Below, piece after piece: positions 25,024 through 33,108 of a DNA stretch of 64,000 nucleotides. A model generated the notes under the pieces. It saw only the letters and a list, made by a program, of their open reading frames with translations. It did no database searches and was not told where the DNA came from. Source of the stretch: Hymenobacter lapidarius. GTDB taxonomy: Bacteria; Bacteroidota; Bacteroidia; Cytophagales; Hymenobacteraceae. Positions within the stretch are counted from its first letter, which is position 1. The number at the start of each line of letters is the position of its first letter. The DNA lies in the NCBI RefSeq assembly GCF_001816145.1, contig NZ_MDZB01000067.1, forward strand, positions 1 through 64,000, written 5' to 3'. The position numbers and the translations under genes were made by a program.

Positions 25024-28000
25024 ATGAAATACCCCGAATACAAGCAGCCGCTCAACTACGGTCAGCTCGGCGAGGACATCCTCGCCTGGTGGAAGGAGCA
25101 CGGCATCTTTGAAAAGAGCGTGAGCAGCCGCGAAGGCCAGTCCACGTTCGTGTTTTACGAAGGCCCGCCTTCGGCCAACGGCGCGCCCGGCATCCACCAC
25201 GTGATGGCGCGCACGGTGAAGGACATCTTCTGCCGCTACCAGACGCTGCTGGGCAAGCAGGTGCCCCGCAAAGGTGGCTGGGACACCCACGGCCTGCCCA
25301 TCGAGCTGCAGGTGGAAAAGGAGCTGGGCATCACGAAGGAGGACATCGGCCACAAAATCAGCATTGCCGACTACAACCAGCGCTGCAAGGAAACCGTGAT
25401 GCGCTTCAAGGCGCAGTGGGACGACCTGACCGAGAAAATGGGCTACTGGGTCGACCTCGACGACCCCTACGTGACCTTCGAGCCCGAGTACATCGAGAGC
25501 TGCTGGGCGCTGCTCAAGCGGCTCTACGACAAGGGCCTGCTTTACAAAGGCTACACCATTCAGCCCTACTCGCCGGCGGCAGGCACTGGCCTTTCGTCGC
25601 ACGAGCTGAACCAGCCCGGCACCTACAAGGACGTGAAGGACACGACCGTAGTAGCGCAGTTCAAGGTGAAGCGGGATGCGGCTTCTGAGAAGCTTTTCGC
25701 AGCTCCAGTTTGGGAAAGACCAAATGGCGATTCTCCAACAGATGTATTCATCTTGGCTTGGACGACAACCCCTTGGACCTTGCCTGCTAATACTGGACTA
25801 GCGGTAGGTAAAAACATTCCGTATGTCGTTGTTCGTACCATTAATCCATACACGAAGGAGTATATCCGGGTTGTTTTGGCGAAAGCACGGGTAAAGAGTT
25901 ACTTCTCTGAATTCACTGAAAAAGGTAAGACTACCCCATCAACTTATTCAGATTGGGGAAGTCCGGAGAGGCAGATTCCATGGGAAATCGAAGCCGAATT
26001 CACTGGCGCTGACCTCATCAATATTCACTACGAGCGACTGTTCGGTACCAAAGAGGGATTCCCCAATTTCGAAGGGGAGGAGCGGGCTTTCCGGGTCATC
26101 AACGGCGACTTCGTGACCACAGAGGACGGCACCGGCATCGTGCACATCTCGCCCACGTTTGGCGCCGATGACTTCCGGGCCGCGCAGCTGGCGGATATCC
26201 CGGCGCTGATGGTGCCGGATGCCGAAGGCACGCTCGGTCCCATCGTGGACCGGACGGGCCGCTATGTGCCCCAAATGGGCGAGTTTGCGGGCCGTTGGGT
26301 GAAGAACTACGACGGCCACGACGAGTCCGGCGCCGACTACAAAACGCTGGACGAGAGCATTGTTATCAAGATGAAGGGCGACGGTACGGCCTTTAAAGTG
26401 GAGAAGTACGAGCACACCTACCCACACTGCTGGCGCACCGACAAACCCGTGCTTTACTACCCGCTCGATTCCTGGTTTATCAAGACCACGGCGGTGAAGG
26501 ACCGGCTCATCGAGCTCAACAAAACCATCAACTGGAAGCCCGAAAGCACCGGCACCGGCCGCTTCGGCAACTGGCTGGAGAACTTGGTAGACTGGAACTT
26601 AAGTCGCTCGCGCTACTGGGGCACGCCGCTGCCCATCTGGCGCACGCAGGACCGCACCGAGGAAATCTGCATCGGCAGCATCGCCGAGCTGAAGGTGGAG
26701 ATTGACAAGGCCGTGGCGGCCGAAATCATGACCCACAACCCCTACGCCAACGGCGAGAAAATCGACCTGCACCGGCCATACGTGGACGATATTTTCCTCG
26801 TCAGCCCCACCGGCCAGCCTATGTACCGCGAGGCCGACCTCATCGACGTGTGGTTCGACTCCGGAGCCGTGCCCTACGCGCAGTGGCACTATCCGATTGA
26901 AAACGCCGAGAAATTCCAGAAGAATTTCCCCGCCGATTTCATCGCCGAAGGCGTGGACCAAACCCGCGGCTGGTTCTTCACGCTGCACGCCTTGGCTGTG
27001 ATGCTGGAAGACTCAGTGGCCTTCAAAAACGTGATTGCCAACGGCTTGGTATTAGCCAAAGACGGCCAGAAAATGAGCAAGCGCCTCGGCAATGCCGTCG
27101 ACCCGTTTGCCACCATCAAGCAGTTCGGACCCGATGCTACCCGCTGGTACCTCATCGCCAACGCGCCACCGTGGGACAACCTCAAATTTGACCCGGCCGG
27201 CGTGACCGAAGTGCAGCGCCGTTTCTTCAGCACGCTCTTCAATACGTACTCATTCTATGCGCTTTACGCGAATTTGGATGCGTTCGAAATGAACGAGAAA
27301 TCCCGCGTCCCGCACGCCGACCTGAGCGAGCTGGACCGCTGGATTCTGAGCAAACTGCAGTCGCTGATTGCCGAAGTGCGCGGCCACCTGGATAGCTACG
27401 ACCCCACGAAAGCCGCCCGCGCCATCCAGGATTTCGTGACCGACCAGCTCTCGAACTGGTACGTGCGTCTCTCGCGCCGCCGCTTCTGGAAAGGCGAATT
27501 GACGACCGATAAACGCGCCGCCTTCGAGACCCTAAACGAGTGCTTGCAAACCGTGGCGCAGCTCATGTCGCCCATCGCGCCCTTCTTCGCTGAGTGGCTG
27601 TACCGCAACCTGACCTTTGGTGAGTTTAGAGTTAAAAGTGAAGAGTTAGGAGTTGAAAATTCCACAACTCTTAACTCTCAACTCTTAACTCTTAACTCCC
27701 CCGAATCCGTGCACCTAACGCTGCTGGTGGAAGCCGATGCCACCCGCATCGACCCCAAGCTGGAAGAGCGCATGGAGCTGGCCCAACGCATCAGCTCGCT
27801 GGCCCACTCGCTGCGCAAAAAGTCGGTGCTGAAGGTGCGCCAGCCCCTGCAACGCATCCTAGTGCCGGTGCTGAACGACACGACCAAGGAGCAAGTCGGC
27901 CTCGTGGAGGACTTGATTTGCGCCGAAATCAACGTGAAGCACGTCGAATTCCTGGATGATTCCAGCGAAAGCGGTGTGCTGGTGAAGTCGGTGAAGCCCA

Positions 28001-28512
28001 ATTTCAAGCGCCTCGGCCAGCAATACGGCCCGCGTCTGAAGGCCGTGGGTGCCCGCATCCAGGCCATGACGGCCGCCGAAATCTCCAAGCTGGAGAAGGA
28101 GGGAAGCCTCGCCGTGGAGGTTGATGGCCAGCCCATTACCCTGGCCCCCGACGATGTGGAAATTCGAACCGACGACCTGCCCGGCTGGCTCGTAGCCACC
28201 GACGGCCCTCTCACCGTGGCTCTCGACGTGACCCTGACCGACGAGCTGCGCCAGGAAGGCCTGGCCCGCGAGCTCGTGAACCGCCTCCAGAACCTGCGCA
28301 AAGACTCGGGCCTGGAAGTGCAGGACAAAATCCGCGTCACGCTGGCCGACCAGCAGCCTGAGCTCACCGCCGCCGTAGCCGCGTTCGGCGACTACATCCG
28401 CACCGAAACGCAGGCCCTCGCCCTCACCTTCGCCGCCGATGTGAGCGGCGGCTCGGTGCTCGAATTTGACGACTACTCCGTGCTGGTTCTATTGGAGGTC
28501 GCAACTAGTTGA
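25024..28512 (+). CDS. ileS: Isoleucine--tRNA ligase
   Basis: The 1162-residue class I synthetase has its HIGH-type motif in PSANGAPGIHHVMART (~residues 52-68) and KMSKR in DGQKMSKRLGNAVDP (~680). The CP1 editing domain includes AWTTTPWTLPAN, and the anticodon-binding domain follows RWILSKLQSLIAEV. Two oddities are visible. First, 25670-26090 uses AT-richer codons than its flanks. Second, residues ~867-891 (EFRVKSEELGVEN to LLTLNS) are encoded by a palindromic repeat inserted in frame in the C-terminal part. The frame remains open, so the enzyme is presumably functional. In many Bacteroidota ileS is followed by a dksA-like gene and lspA; here lspA follows but the dksA-like gene is at 45387. 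Confidence 0.96.
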   Translation: MKYPEYKQPLNYGQLGEDILAWWKEHGIFEKSVSSREGQSTFVFYEGPPSANGAPGIHHVMARTVKDIFCRYQTLLGKQVPRKGGWDTHGLPIELQVEKELGITKEDIGHKISIADYNQRCKETVMRFKAQWDDLTEKMGYWVDLDDPYVTFEPEYIESCWALLKRLYDKGLLYKGYTIQPYSPAAGTGLSSHELNQPGTYKDVKDTTVVAQFKVKRDAASEKLFAAPVWERPNGDSPTDVFILAWTTTPWTLPANTGLAVGKNIPYVVVRTINPYTKEYIRVVLAKARVKSYFSEFTEKGKTTPSTYSDWGSPERQIPWEIEAEFTGADLINIHYERLFGTKEGFPNFEGEERAFRVINGDFVTTEDGTGIVHISPTFGADDFRAAQLADIPALMVPDAEGTLGPIVDRTGRYVPQMGEFAGRWVKNYDGHDESGADYKTLDESIVIKMKGDGTAFKVEKYEHTYPHCWRTDKPVLYYPLDSWFIKTTAVKDRLIELNKTINWKPESTGTGRFGNWLENLVDWNLSRSRYWGTPLPIWRTQDRTEEICIGSIAELKVEIDKAVAAEIMTHNPYANGEKIDLHRPYVDDIFLVSPTGQPMYREADLIDVWFDSGAVPYAQWHYPIENAEKFQKNFPADFIAEGVDQTRGWFFTLHALAVMLEDSVAFKNVIANGLVLAKDGQKMSKRLGNAVDPFATIKQFGPDATRWYLIANAPPWDNLKFDPAGVTEVQRRFFSTLFNTYSFYALYANLDAFEMNEKSRVPHADLSELDRWILSKLQSLIAEVRGHLDSYDPTKAARAIQDFVTDQLSNWYVRLSRRRFWKGELTTDKRAAFETLNECLQTVAQLMSPIAPFFAEWLYRNLTFGEFRVKSEELGVENSTTLNSQLLTLNSPESVHLTLLVEADATRIDPKLEERMELAQRISSLAHSLRKKSVLKVRQPLQRILVPVLNDTTKEQVGLVEDLICAEINVKHVEFLDDSSESGVLVKSVKPNFKRLGQQYGPRLKAVGARIQAMTAAEISKLEKEGSLAVEVDGQPITLAPDDVEIRTDDLPGWLVATDGPLTVALDVTLTDELRQEGLARELVNRLQNLRKDSGLEVQDKIRVTLADQQPELTAAVAAFGDYIRTETQALALTFAADVSGGSVLEFDDYSVLVLLEVATS
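25670..26090 (+). other. AT-richer patch within ileS (possible recombinant segment)
   Basis: Codons here end often in A or T (e.g. CCAAATGGCGATTCTCCAAC, GGTAAGACTACCCCATCAAC), unlike the near-uniform G/C third positions on both sides. The patch covers the editing-domain region, ~residues 216-355. The frame is preserved. Confidence 0.65.
27622..27697 (+). repeat. In-frame palindromic repeat inside ileS
   Basis: Left arm GAGTTTAGAGTTAAAAGTGA-AGAGTTAGGAGTTG and right arm CAACTCTTAACTCTCAACTC-TTAACTCTTAACTC form an imperfect palindrome of AGAGTT words with a ~6-base centre. The length keeps the frame and adds ~25 residues. Confidence 0.85.
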
Positions 28513-28520
28513 TAATGAGT

Positions 28521-28552
28521 GACTCGTTGGAGCCGCAAAACTCCAGCGAGTC
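28521..28552 (+). terminator. Hairpin after ileS
   Basis: GACTCGTTGGAG / CTCCAGCGAGTC, one mismatch, eight-base loop, no T run. It may be a weak terminator or 3'-end stabiliser. Confidence 0.5.
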
Positions 28553-28679
28553 CTCAGCCGCACAAACACCTAATAAGCTCGTCTTTGGCCGTATAAAACC
28601 TCAGATAATCAGTTATAAAAGGTATAAAAAAGCGATAATAATATCATCCGCCGCTACTGCCATTTTCGGCACCGCCTGA

Positions 28680-29342
28680 ATGCACCCAACCCTCTCCAAT
28701 CGCCAGCAATCCGCCGCTAAATTCTTCCTGCTGGCTCTGCTCATTATTATCATCGACCAACTCTCGAAGTGGGCCGTGCACGCTTACATGCAGCCCGGCA
28801 TGGCGGGCGAAATCCCCGTTTTCGGCAACTGGTTCAAGCTGCACTACACGCTGAATCCGGGCATGGCGTTTGGGGCCGAGCTGCCGGCGCCCTACGGCAA
28901 GCTGGTGCTGACGGCTTTTCGCCTGGTGGCCGTCTTTGGCCTGAGCTACTACATTATTCGCCTCTGCAAGCAGCGCGCTTCGGGCGGCTACATCGCCTGC
29001 ATGGCCCTGATTATGGGCGGTGCCGTGGGCAACCTGATTGACTCGATTTTCTACGGCATCGTCTACAGCAATGCCCCTTTTGCCTCGCCCACGCGCTGGT
29101 TCTACGGCCAGGTGATTGACATGCTCTACGTGGATATCTACGAAGGCTTCCTGCCCCAAAACTGGCCGCTGCTGGGAGGGAAGTACGTTTCGCTCTGGCC
29201 CATCTTCAACATAGCTGACGCCTCCATTTTCGTCGGCGTGGCCTTGATTCTGCTCAATCAGAGCCGTTTTTTCAAGCAGGAAGAGCCGATGACTGCCCCC
29301 GGCGAGCCGCTGGTAGCTCATGATTCAGAAAATCTGGCGTAG
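28680..29342 (+). CDS. lspA: Lipoprotein signal peptidase (copy 1)
   Basis: The 220-residue inner-membrane aspartic peptidase (family A8) removes signal peptides from prolipoproteins after lipidation. Motifs in order: LLIIIIDQLSKWAV in TM1, NPGMAFG, GGAVGNLIDS, RWFYGQVIDML with the first catalytic Asp, and FNIADASIFVGVALIL with the second. Four hydrophobic segments are visible. The C-terminal ~25 residues are polar (EEPMTAPGEPL). A second, closely similar gene follows 273 bp downstream, so this is one of a tandem pair. Confidence 0.94.
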   Translation: MHPTLSNRQQSAAKFFLLALLIIIIDQLSKWAVHAYMQPGMAGEIPVFGNWFKLHYTLNPGMAFGAELPAPYGKLVLTAFRLVAVFGLSYYIIRLCKQRASGGYIACMALIMGGAVGNLIDSIFYGIVYSNAPFASPTRWFYGQVIDMLYVDIYEGFLPQNWPLLGGKYVSLWPIFNIADASIFVGVALILLNQSRFFKQEEPMTAPGEPLVAHDSENLA

Positions 29343-29400
29343 CGGGCTGTACCGTGGACTCTGCGAGTCTGCGCGTGAGCCGGTCGCCCTCCGCGTCAAC

Positions 29401-29559
29401 CTCACCCCCTGACCCCCTCTCCCGCGGAGAGAGGACACCGGTTCGGACCAAGCGTAAAAAAGGGCCTGGCGCATTGCGCTAGGCTTTTTTTACGCTCTGG
29501 AGTTCGTCAGAAGCAAGACCGGTATCCCCTCTCCGCGGGAGAGGGGGGCAGGGGGTGAG
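29401..29559. repeat. Outer palindrome wrapped around a terminator
   Basis: CTCACCCCCTGACCCCCTCT-CCCGCGGAGAG pairs with CTCTCCGCGGGAGAGG-GGGGCAGGGGGTGAG. A normal terminator (29451-29496) sits in the loop. The same arms occur, in frame, inside the ABC ATPase gene (31840-32050). Confidence 0.88.
29451..29496 (+). terminator. Rho-independent terminator between the two lspA genes
   Basis: AGCGTAAAAAAGGGCCTGGC / GCGCTAGGCTTTTTTTACGC with loop ATT; long T run. It separates the transcription of lspA copy 1 from copy 2. Confidence 0.85.
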
Positions 29560-29615
29560 GTGAACGTGGAGGGCGACACTTCTTGCCGTTCTTTGCAGCC
29601 CCAACTCGCTCCGCA

Positions 29616-30287
29616 ATGCACCCAATTACTGCTTCCCGCCCGCATTCCGCCCTCAAATTCTTCCTGCTGGCCCTCATTATCATTGCGCTCGACCAGCTCT
29701 CGAAATGGGCCGTGCACACCTATATGCAGCCCGGTTCGGCTGGCGAAATCCCCGTGCTCGGCCAGTTTGCCAAGCTGAATTACACGCTGAACCCCGGCAT
29801 GGCCTTCGGGGCCGAGTTGCCCGCCCCATACGGCAAGCTGGTGCTCACGGCTTTCCGCAGCGTGGCCGTGGTGGGGCTGATTTACTACATCATCCGCCTC
29901 TGCCGGCAGCGTGTGGCAGCCGGTTACATTGCCTGCATGGCCCTCATCCTCGGCGGGGCGCTGGGCAACCTCATCGACTCGATTTTCTACGGCGTCATCT
30001 ACGATAATGCCCCGTTGGGTTCGCCCACGCGCTGGTTCTACGGCCAGGTCATCGACATGATTTTCGTGCCGCTGTACGTGGGGTATTTCCCCGAATCCTG
30101 GCCCCTTATCGGCGGCAGCTACAGTAGCGGCTTCCCCATCTTCAACATCGCCGACTCGTCCATCTTCATCGGCGTAGCCTTGATTCTGCTCAACCAGAGC
30201 CGCTTTTTTAACGAATCGCAGCCGGTAGCCGCCCCGCACCACGAAAGCGCGCCCTTAGTCGTGCCAGACGCTGAGAAGCTGGCGTAG
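29616..30287 (+). CDS. lspA: Lipoprotein signal peptidase (copy 2)
   Basis: The 223-residue protein is strongly similar to copy 1 from residue ~10 to the end of the last helix: LDQLSKWAVHTYMQPGSAGEIP, LNYTLNPGMAFGAELPAPYGKLVLTAF, GGALGNLIDSIFYG, TRWFYGQVIDM and PIFNIADSSIFIGVALILLNQSRFF. Both catalytic Asp residues are kept, so both copies look active. Differences cluster in the short periplasmic loop after GQVIDM (FVPLYVGYFPESWPLIGG here) and in the tail. The ATG at 29616 matches the start of copy 1. Duplication with independent termination suggests divergent substrates or expression. Confidence 0.94.
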   Translation: MHPITASRPHSALKFFLLALIIIALDQLSKWAVHTYMQPGSAGEIPVLGQFAKLNYTLNPGMAFGAELPAPYGKLVLTAFRSVAVVGLIYYIIRLCRQRVAAGYIACMALILGGALGNLIDSIFYGVIYDNAPLGSPTRWFYGQVIDMIFVPLYVGYFPESWPLIGGSYSSGFPIFNIADSSIFIGVALILLNQSRFFNESQPVAAPHHESAPLVVPDAEKLA

Positions 30288-30302
30288 TAGGGGAGGTAGG
30301 CC

Positions 30303-30390
30303 GTCATGCTGAGCGAAGTCAAGCATCTCTATCGCGTGACTAATCCTATTCAATCTGTGGTAGAGATGCTTCGACTTCGCTCAGCATGAC
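30303..30390. repeat. Inverted-repeat element, GTCATGCTGAGC family (copy 5)
   Basis: GTCATGCTGAGCGAAGTC-AAGCATCTCTATCGC pairs with GTGGTAGAGATGCTTCGACT-TCGCTCAGCATGAC. Loop is AT-rich. It lies between lspA copy 2 and the next small gene. Confidence 0.9.
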
Positions 30391-30423
30391 GTTCTTGCTT
30401 AATAAAAACCACGTTTTACATAC

Positions 30424-30762
30424 ATGCAGACGCTTACCCTTTTTCTGCTTAGCATTTGGTTCACTCACACCTTTGCCCTCGTCATCTATAACAAATACCG
30501 AGTTAAGCAGCTCATCAAATACATAAGTTTAAGCAGGGGCAGAGAACTGTCAGAACATGAGTTTCTAGAGCTTCTGGACAATTACACTTCTTTTCTGGGC
30601 TATTCTTCATTCTCCCCAAGCAAGAAATATTACCCGCGTCTCTACACAAATCAAGAATTTGCAGCATTCGCCAACAGGTCAAAAAGCACAATGATTTACT
30701 TGTTTTCAGCTTTGGCAGTGGGCATAATTGGAAGCGTCGTTGTTGATTCTTTGCAACGATAG
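30424..30762 (+). CDS. Small two-TM hypothetical protein, AT-rich
   Basis: The 112-residue protein has a hydrophobic segment at each end (LTLFLLSIWFTHTFALVIY and STMIYLFSALAVGIIGSVVV) and a polar Tyr/Ser-rich middle (YTSFLGYSSFSPSKKYYPRLYT). I recognise no family. Base composition is clearly lower in GC than adjacent genes, with many A/T third positions, suggesting recent arrival. It sits between an inverted repeat and the ABC ATPase gene. Confidence 0.65.
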   Translation: MQTLTLFLLSIWFTHTFALVIYNKYRVKQLIKYISLSRGRELSEHEFLELLDNYTSFLGYSSFSPSKKYYPRLYTNQEFAAFANRSKSTMIYLFSALAVGIIGSVVVDSLQR

Positions 30763-30802
30763 ATACGCCGCTCAAACATTTCCGAAACCCTAGATTCCCT
30801 CC

Positions 30803-32881
30803 GTGCCCAACCCGCTGCTCTCCGTTTCCAACCTCACCATTGATTTCTCCAGCCACCGCGGCGACGTGCGGGCCGTGGACAACGTGTCGTTTGAGTTGCA
30901 CCGGGGCGAAACGCTGGCCATTGTGGGCGAATCCGGCTCGGGCAAATCCGTAACCTCGCTGGCGCTGCTCGGACTCATTCCGATGCCACCCGGCCGCATT
31001 GCCAGCGGCCAGGCCCTCTTCCAATCCGAAAAACTGGGCGAAACCGACCTGCTGAAACTCTCCGAAACCGACCTGCGCCAGGTGCGCGGCAACGACATCG
31101 GCATGATTTTCCAGGAGCCGATGACCTCGCTGAACCCCGTGTACACCTGCGGCAGCCAGGTGGTGGAAGCCCTGCGCCTGCATACCGACCTCAGCGCGCC
31201 CGCCGCAAAGGCCCGCACCATCGAGCTGTTCAGCGAGGCGCAGTTGCCGCGCCCCGAAAGCATCTTCGGCAGCTACCCGCACGAAATCTCGGGCGGCCAG
31301 AAGCAGCGCGTCATGATTGCCATGGCTATGGCGTGCCGCCCGGCCCTGCTCATCGCCGACGAGCCCACCACGGCCCTCGACGTGACGGTGCAGGCCCAGA
31401 TGCTGCGCCTCATCGACGACCTGCGCCGCCAGCGCAACACGGCGGTCCTCTTCATCACCCACGACCTCGGCGTGGTGGCCGAAATCGCCGACCGCATTCT
31501 GGTGATGTATCGGGGCAAGGTGGTGGAGCAGGGGAGGGTGCTGGATATTTTTTCAAATCCGCAACATCCGTATACAAAAGGCCTTTTGGCGTGCCGTCCG
31601 CGCCTCTCGGTGGGCAAAAAACGCCTCCCCGTAGTGGCCGATTTCATGAGTGAGGACGCCAGCGGGCAGCTTTTCGCCCAGCCCGCGCCCGTGGTTGCGC
31701 TGGAAGATGAGGCACTTACGGATTCCTCGCCCGAAATCGAAGCCCAGCAGTTACGGGATAATTCCGGTACCACCAAAACGTTCCCCGTGGAACATGGCGT
31801 TTTGGGTGATGTTCCACGGGTGGGCGGTTCCGCGCAGGCGTTCACCTCACCCCCTGACCCCCTCTCCACGGGAGAGGGGGCACCGGCTCTGCGCGACGAA
31901 CCAGCAGCCGTTTCAGAAGAAGCTTCGGCGGCTGCTGATTCTTCTGTTTCAGATTCTGCTCTGGCTTCTCCCCATCTTCCGATTCAAACTCCAACTCAGT
32001 CGTCAGGCTCTCCCTCTCTGCGGGAGAGGGGGCTGGGGGATGAGGTGAACGGGACCGCGCCCCTCCTCGAAGTCCAGAACCTCCAAGTCTACTTCCCCCT
32101 CCGCAAAGGCTTCTTCCGCCGCGTCACCGATTACGTCCGTGCCGTCGACAACGTCAGCTTCACGCTCTACCCCGGCGAAACCATCGGCCTTGTGGGCGAA
32201 TCCGGCTGCGGCAAAACCACCCTTGGCCGGGCCCTGCTTCGCCTCACGGAACCAACGGCGGGCAGCATCCTGTTTGAAGGCACCGATTTGGCGAAGCTGT
32301 CGAGCGGGGACTTGCGCCGCCGTCGGCGCGAATTCCAGCTGGTGTTCCAGGACCCCTACGCCGCGCTGAACCCGATGCTGACCGTGGGCGAAGCCATTTG
32401 GGAACCCATGCGAGTACATAACGTGGGCGGCACGCGCCAGCAGCAAAAGGCCAAAGTGCTGGAGCTGCTGCGCACCGTGGGGCTGCGCGATGAGCATTTC
32501 CAGCGCTACCCGCACGAGTTCAGCGGCGGGCAGCGGCAGCGCATCTGCATAGCCCGGGCGCTGGCTTTGCAGCCCAAATTGATTGTCTGCGACGAGTCGG
32601 TTTCGGCCCTCGATGTCTCGGTGCAGGCGCAGGTCCTGAACCTGCTCAACGACCTCAAACGCGAGTTCGGTATCACCTATTTATTCATCACCCACGACCT
32701 GTCGGTGGCCCGGTTTATGAGTGACCGGCTGCTGGTCATGCACCAGGGCCGCATCGTGGAGAGCGGCCCGGCTGCGGCTATCTACGCCAACCCGCAGCAC
32801 CCATACACCCAGGGCCTGCTGGCCGCTATTCCCAAGGATAGTCTGGCCGACATCGAAGCCGCCGTGGCTTCAAGATTGTAG
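30803..32881 (+). CDS. Fused two-domain peptide/nickel-type ABC transporter ATPase
   Basis: The 692-residue protein joins two ABC ATPases as in YejF/GsiA (DppD plus DppF fused), powering import of oligopeptides or similar. Domain 1: Walker [10 protein letters not shown], signature [14 protein letters not shown], Walker [14 protein letters not shown]. Domain 2: Walker [10 protein letters not shown], signature [14 protein letters not shown], Walker [14 protein letters not shown]. The linker (~325-416) is about 90 residues longer than usual and is encoded by two palindromes (CCCGTGGAACAT pair and CTCACCCCCTGACC pair). Permease and binding-protein genes are not adjacent. It starts with GTG at 30803. 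The stop TAG is inside the left arm of a further palindrome. Confidence 0.92.
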   Translation: MPNPLLSVSNLTIDFSSHRGDVRAVDNVSFELHRGETLAIVGESGSGKSVTSLALLGLIPMPPGRIASGQALFQSEKLGETDLLKLSETDLRQVRGNDIGMIFQEPMTSLNPVYTCGSQVVEALRLHTDLSAPAAKARTIELFSEAQLPRPESIFGSYPHEISGGQKQRVMIAMAMACRPALLIADEPTTALDVTVQAQMLRLIDDLRRQRNTAVLFITHDLGVVAEIADRILVMYRGKVVEQGRVLDIFSNPQHPYTKGLLACRPRLSVGKKRLPVVADFMSEDASGQLFAQPAPVVALEDEALTDSSPEIEAQQLRDNSGTTKTFPVEHGVLGDVPRVGGSAQAFTSPPDPLSTGEGAPALRDEPAAVSEEASAAADSSVSDSALASPHLPIQTPTQSSGSPSLRERGLGDEVNGTAPLLEVQNLQVYFPLRKGFFRRVTDYVRAVDNVSFTLYPGETIGLVGESGCGKTTLGRALLRLTEPTAGSILFEGTDLAKLSSGDLRRRRREFQLVFQDPYAALNPMLTVGEAIWEPMRVHNVGGTRQQQKAKVLELLRTVGLRDEHFQRYPHEFSGGQRQRICIARALALQPKLIVCDESVSALDVSVQAQVLNLLNDLKREFGITYLFITHDLSVARFMSDRLLVMHQGRIVESGPAAAIYANPQHPYTQGLLAAIPKDSLADIEAAVASRL
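31784..31820 (+). repeat. Perfect 12-bp inverted repeat in the ABC linker
   Basis: CCCGTGGAACAT at 31784-31795 and ATGTTCCACGGG at 31809-31820, 13-base loop, within the inter-domain linker coding sequence. Confidence 0.85.
31840..32050 (+). repeat. In-frame palindrome pair in the ABC linker
   Basis: GTTCACCTCACCCCCTGACC-CCCTCTCC at 31840 is mirrored by GGAGAGGGGGCTGGGGGATG-AGGTGAAC ending at 32050, with local CTCTCC-ACG-GGAGAG and CTCTC-TGCG-GGAGAG hairpins in each arm. It has the same design as 29401-29559 but is translated ([11 protein letters not shown] and [11 protein letters not shown]). Confidence 0.85.
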
Positions 32882-32997
32882 CGCAGGCTTTAGCTTGCGC
32901 CCCGAGCCACGGGCTTCAACCCGATGCGCCCGCTCCAGGGAGGCCCGGCTTCGGCTTTTCTAATATTACCAAATGCGCAAGCTGAAGCCTGCGCTAC
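32878..32997. repeat. Palindromic element, GTAGC-CA-GCTTTAGCTTG family (copy 2)
   Basis: GTAGCGCAGGCTTTAGCTTG mirrored by CAAGCTGAAGCCTGCGCTAC around ~75 bases. It supplies the ABC ATPase stop codon, as copy 1 does for xth. Confidence 0.88.
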
Positions 32998-33108
32998 AAC
33001 CTCCCGGCCCGGCTCGCGTTTCACTAAGTGGCGCGGCCCCGCCGCCAACCTCATTTTTCCGCTCTCGCCGCCTGCGACCAATCAACTTTTCGGCGGCCGC
33101 TTTTTTAC

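Noticed and set aside
31779..31794. Second parS-like palindrome (CGTTCCCCGTGGAACA)
   Set aside because: Two mismatches to parS and it is part of a local inverted repeat in the ABC linker; treated as repeat sequence.
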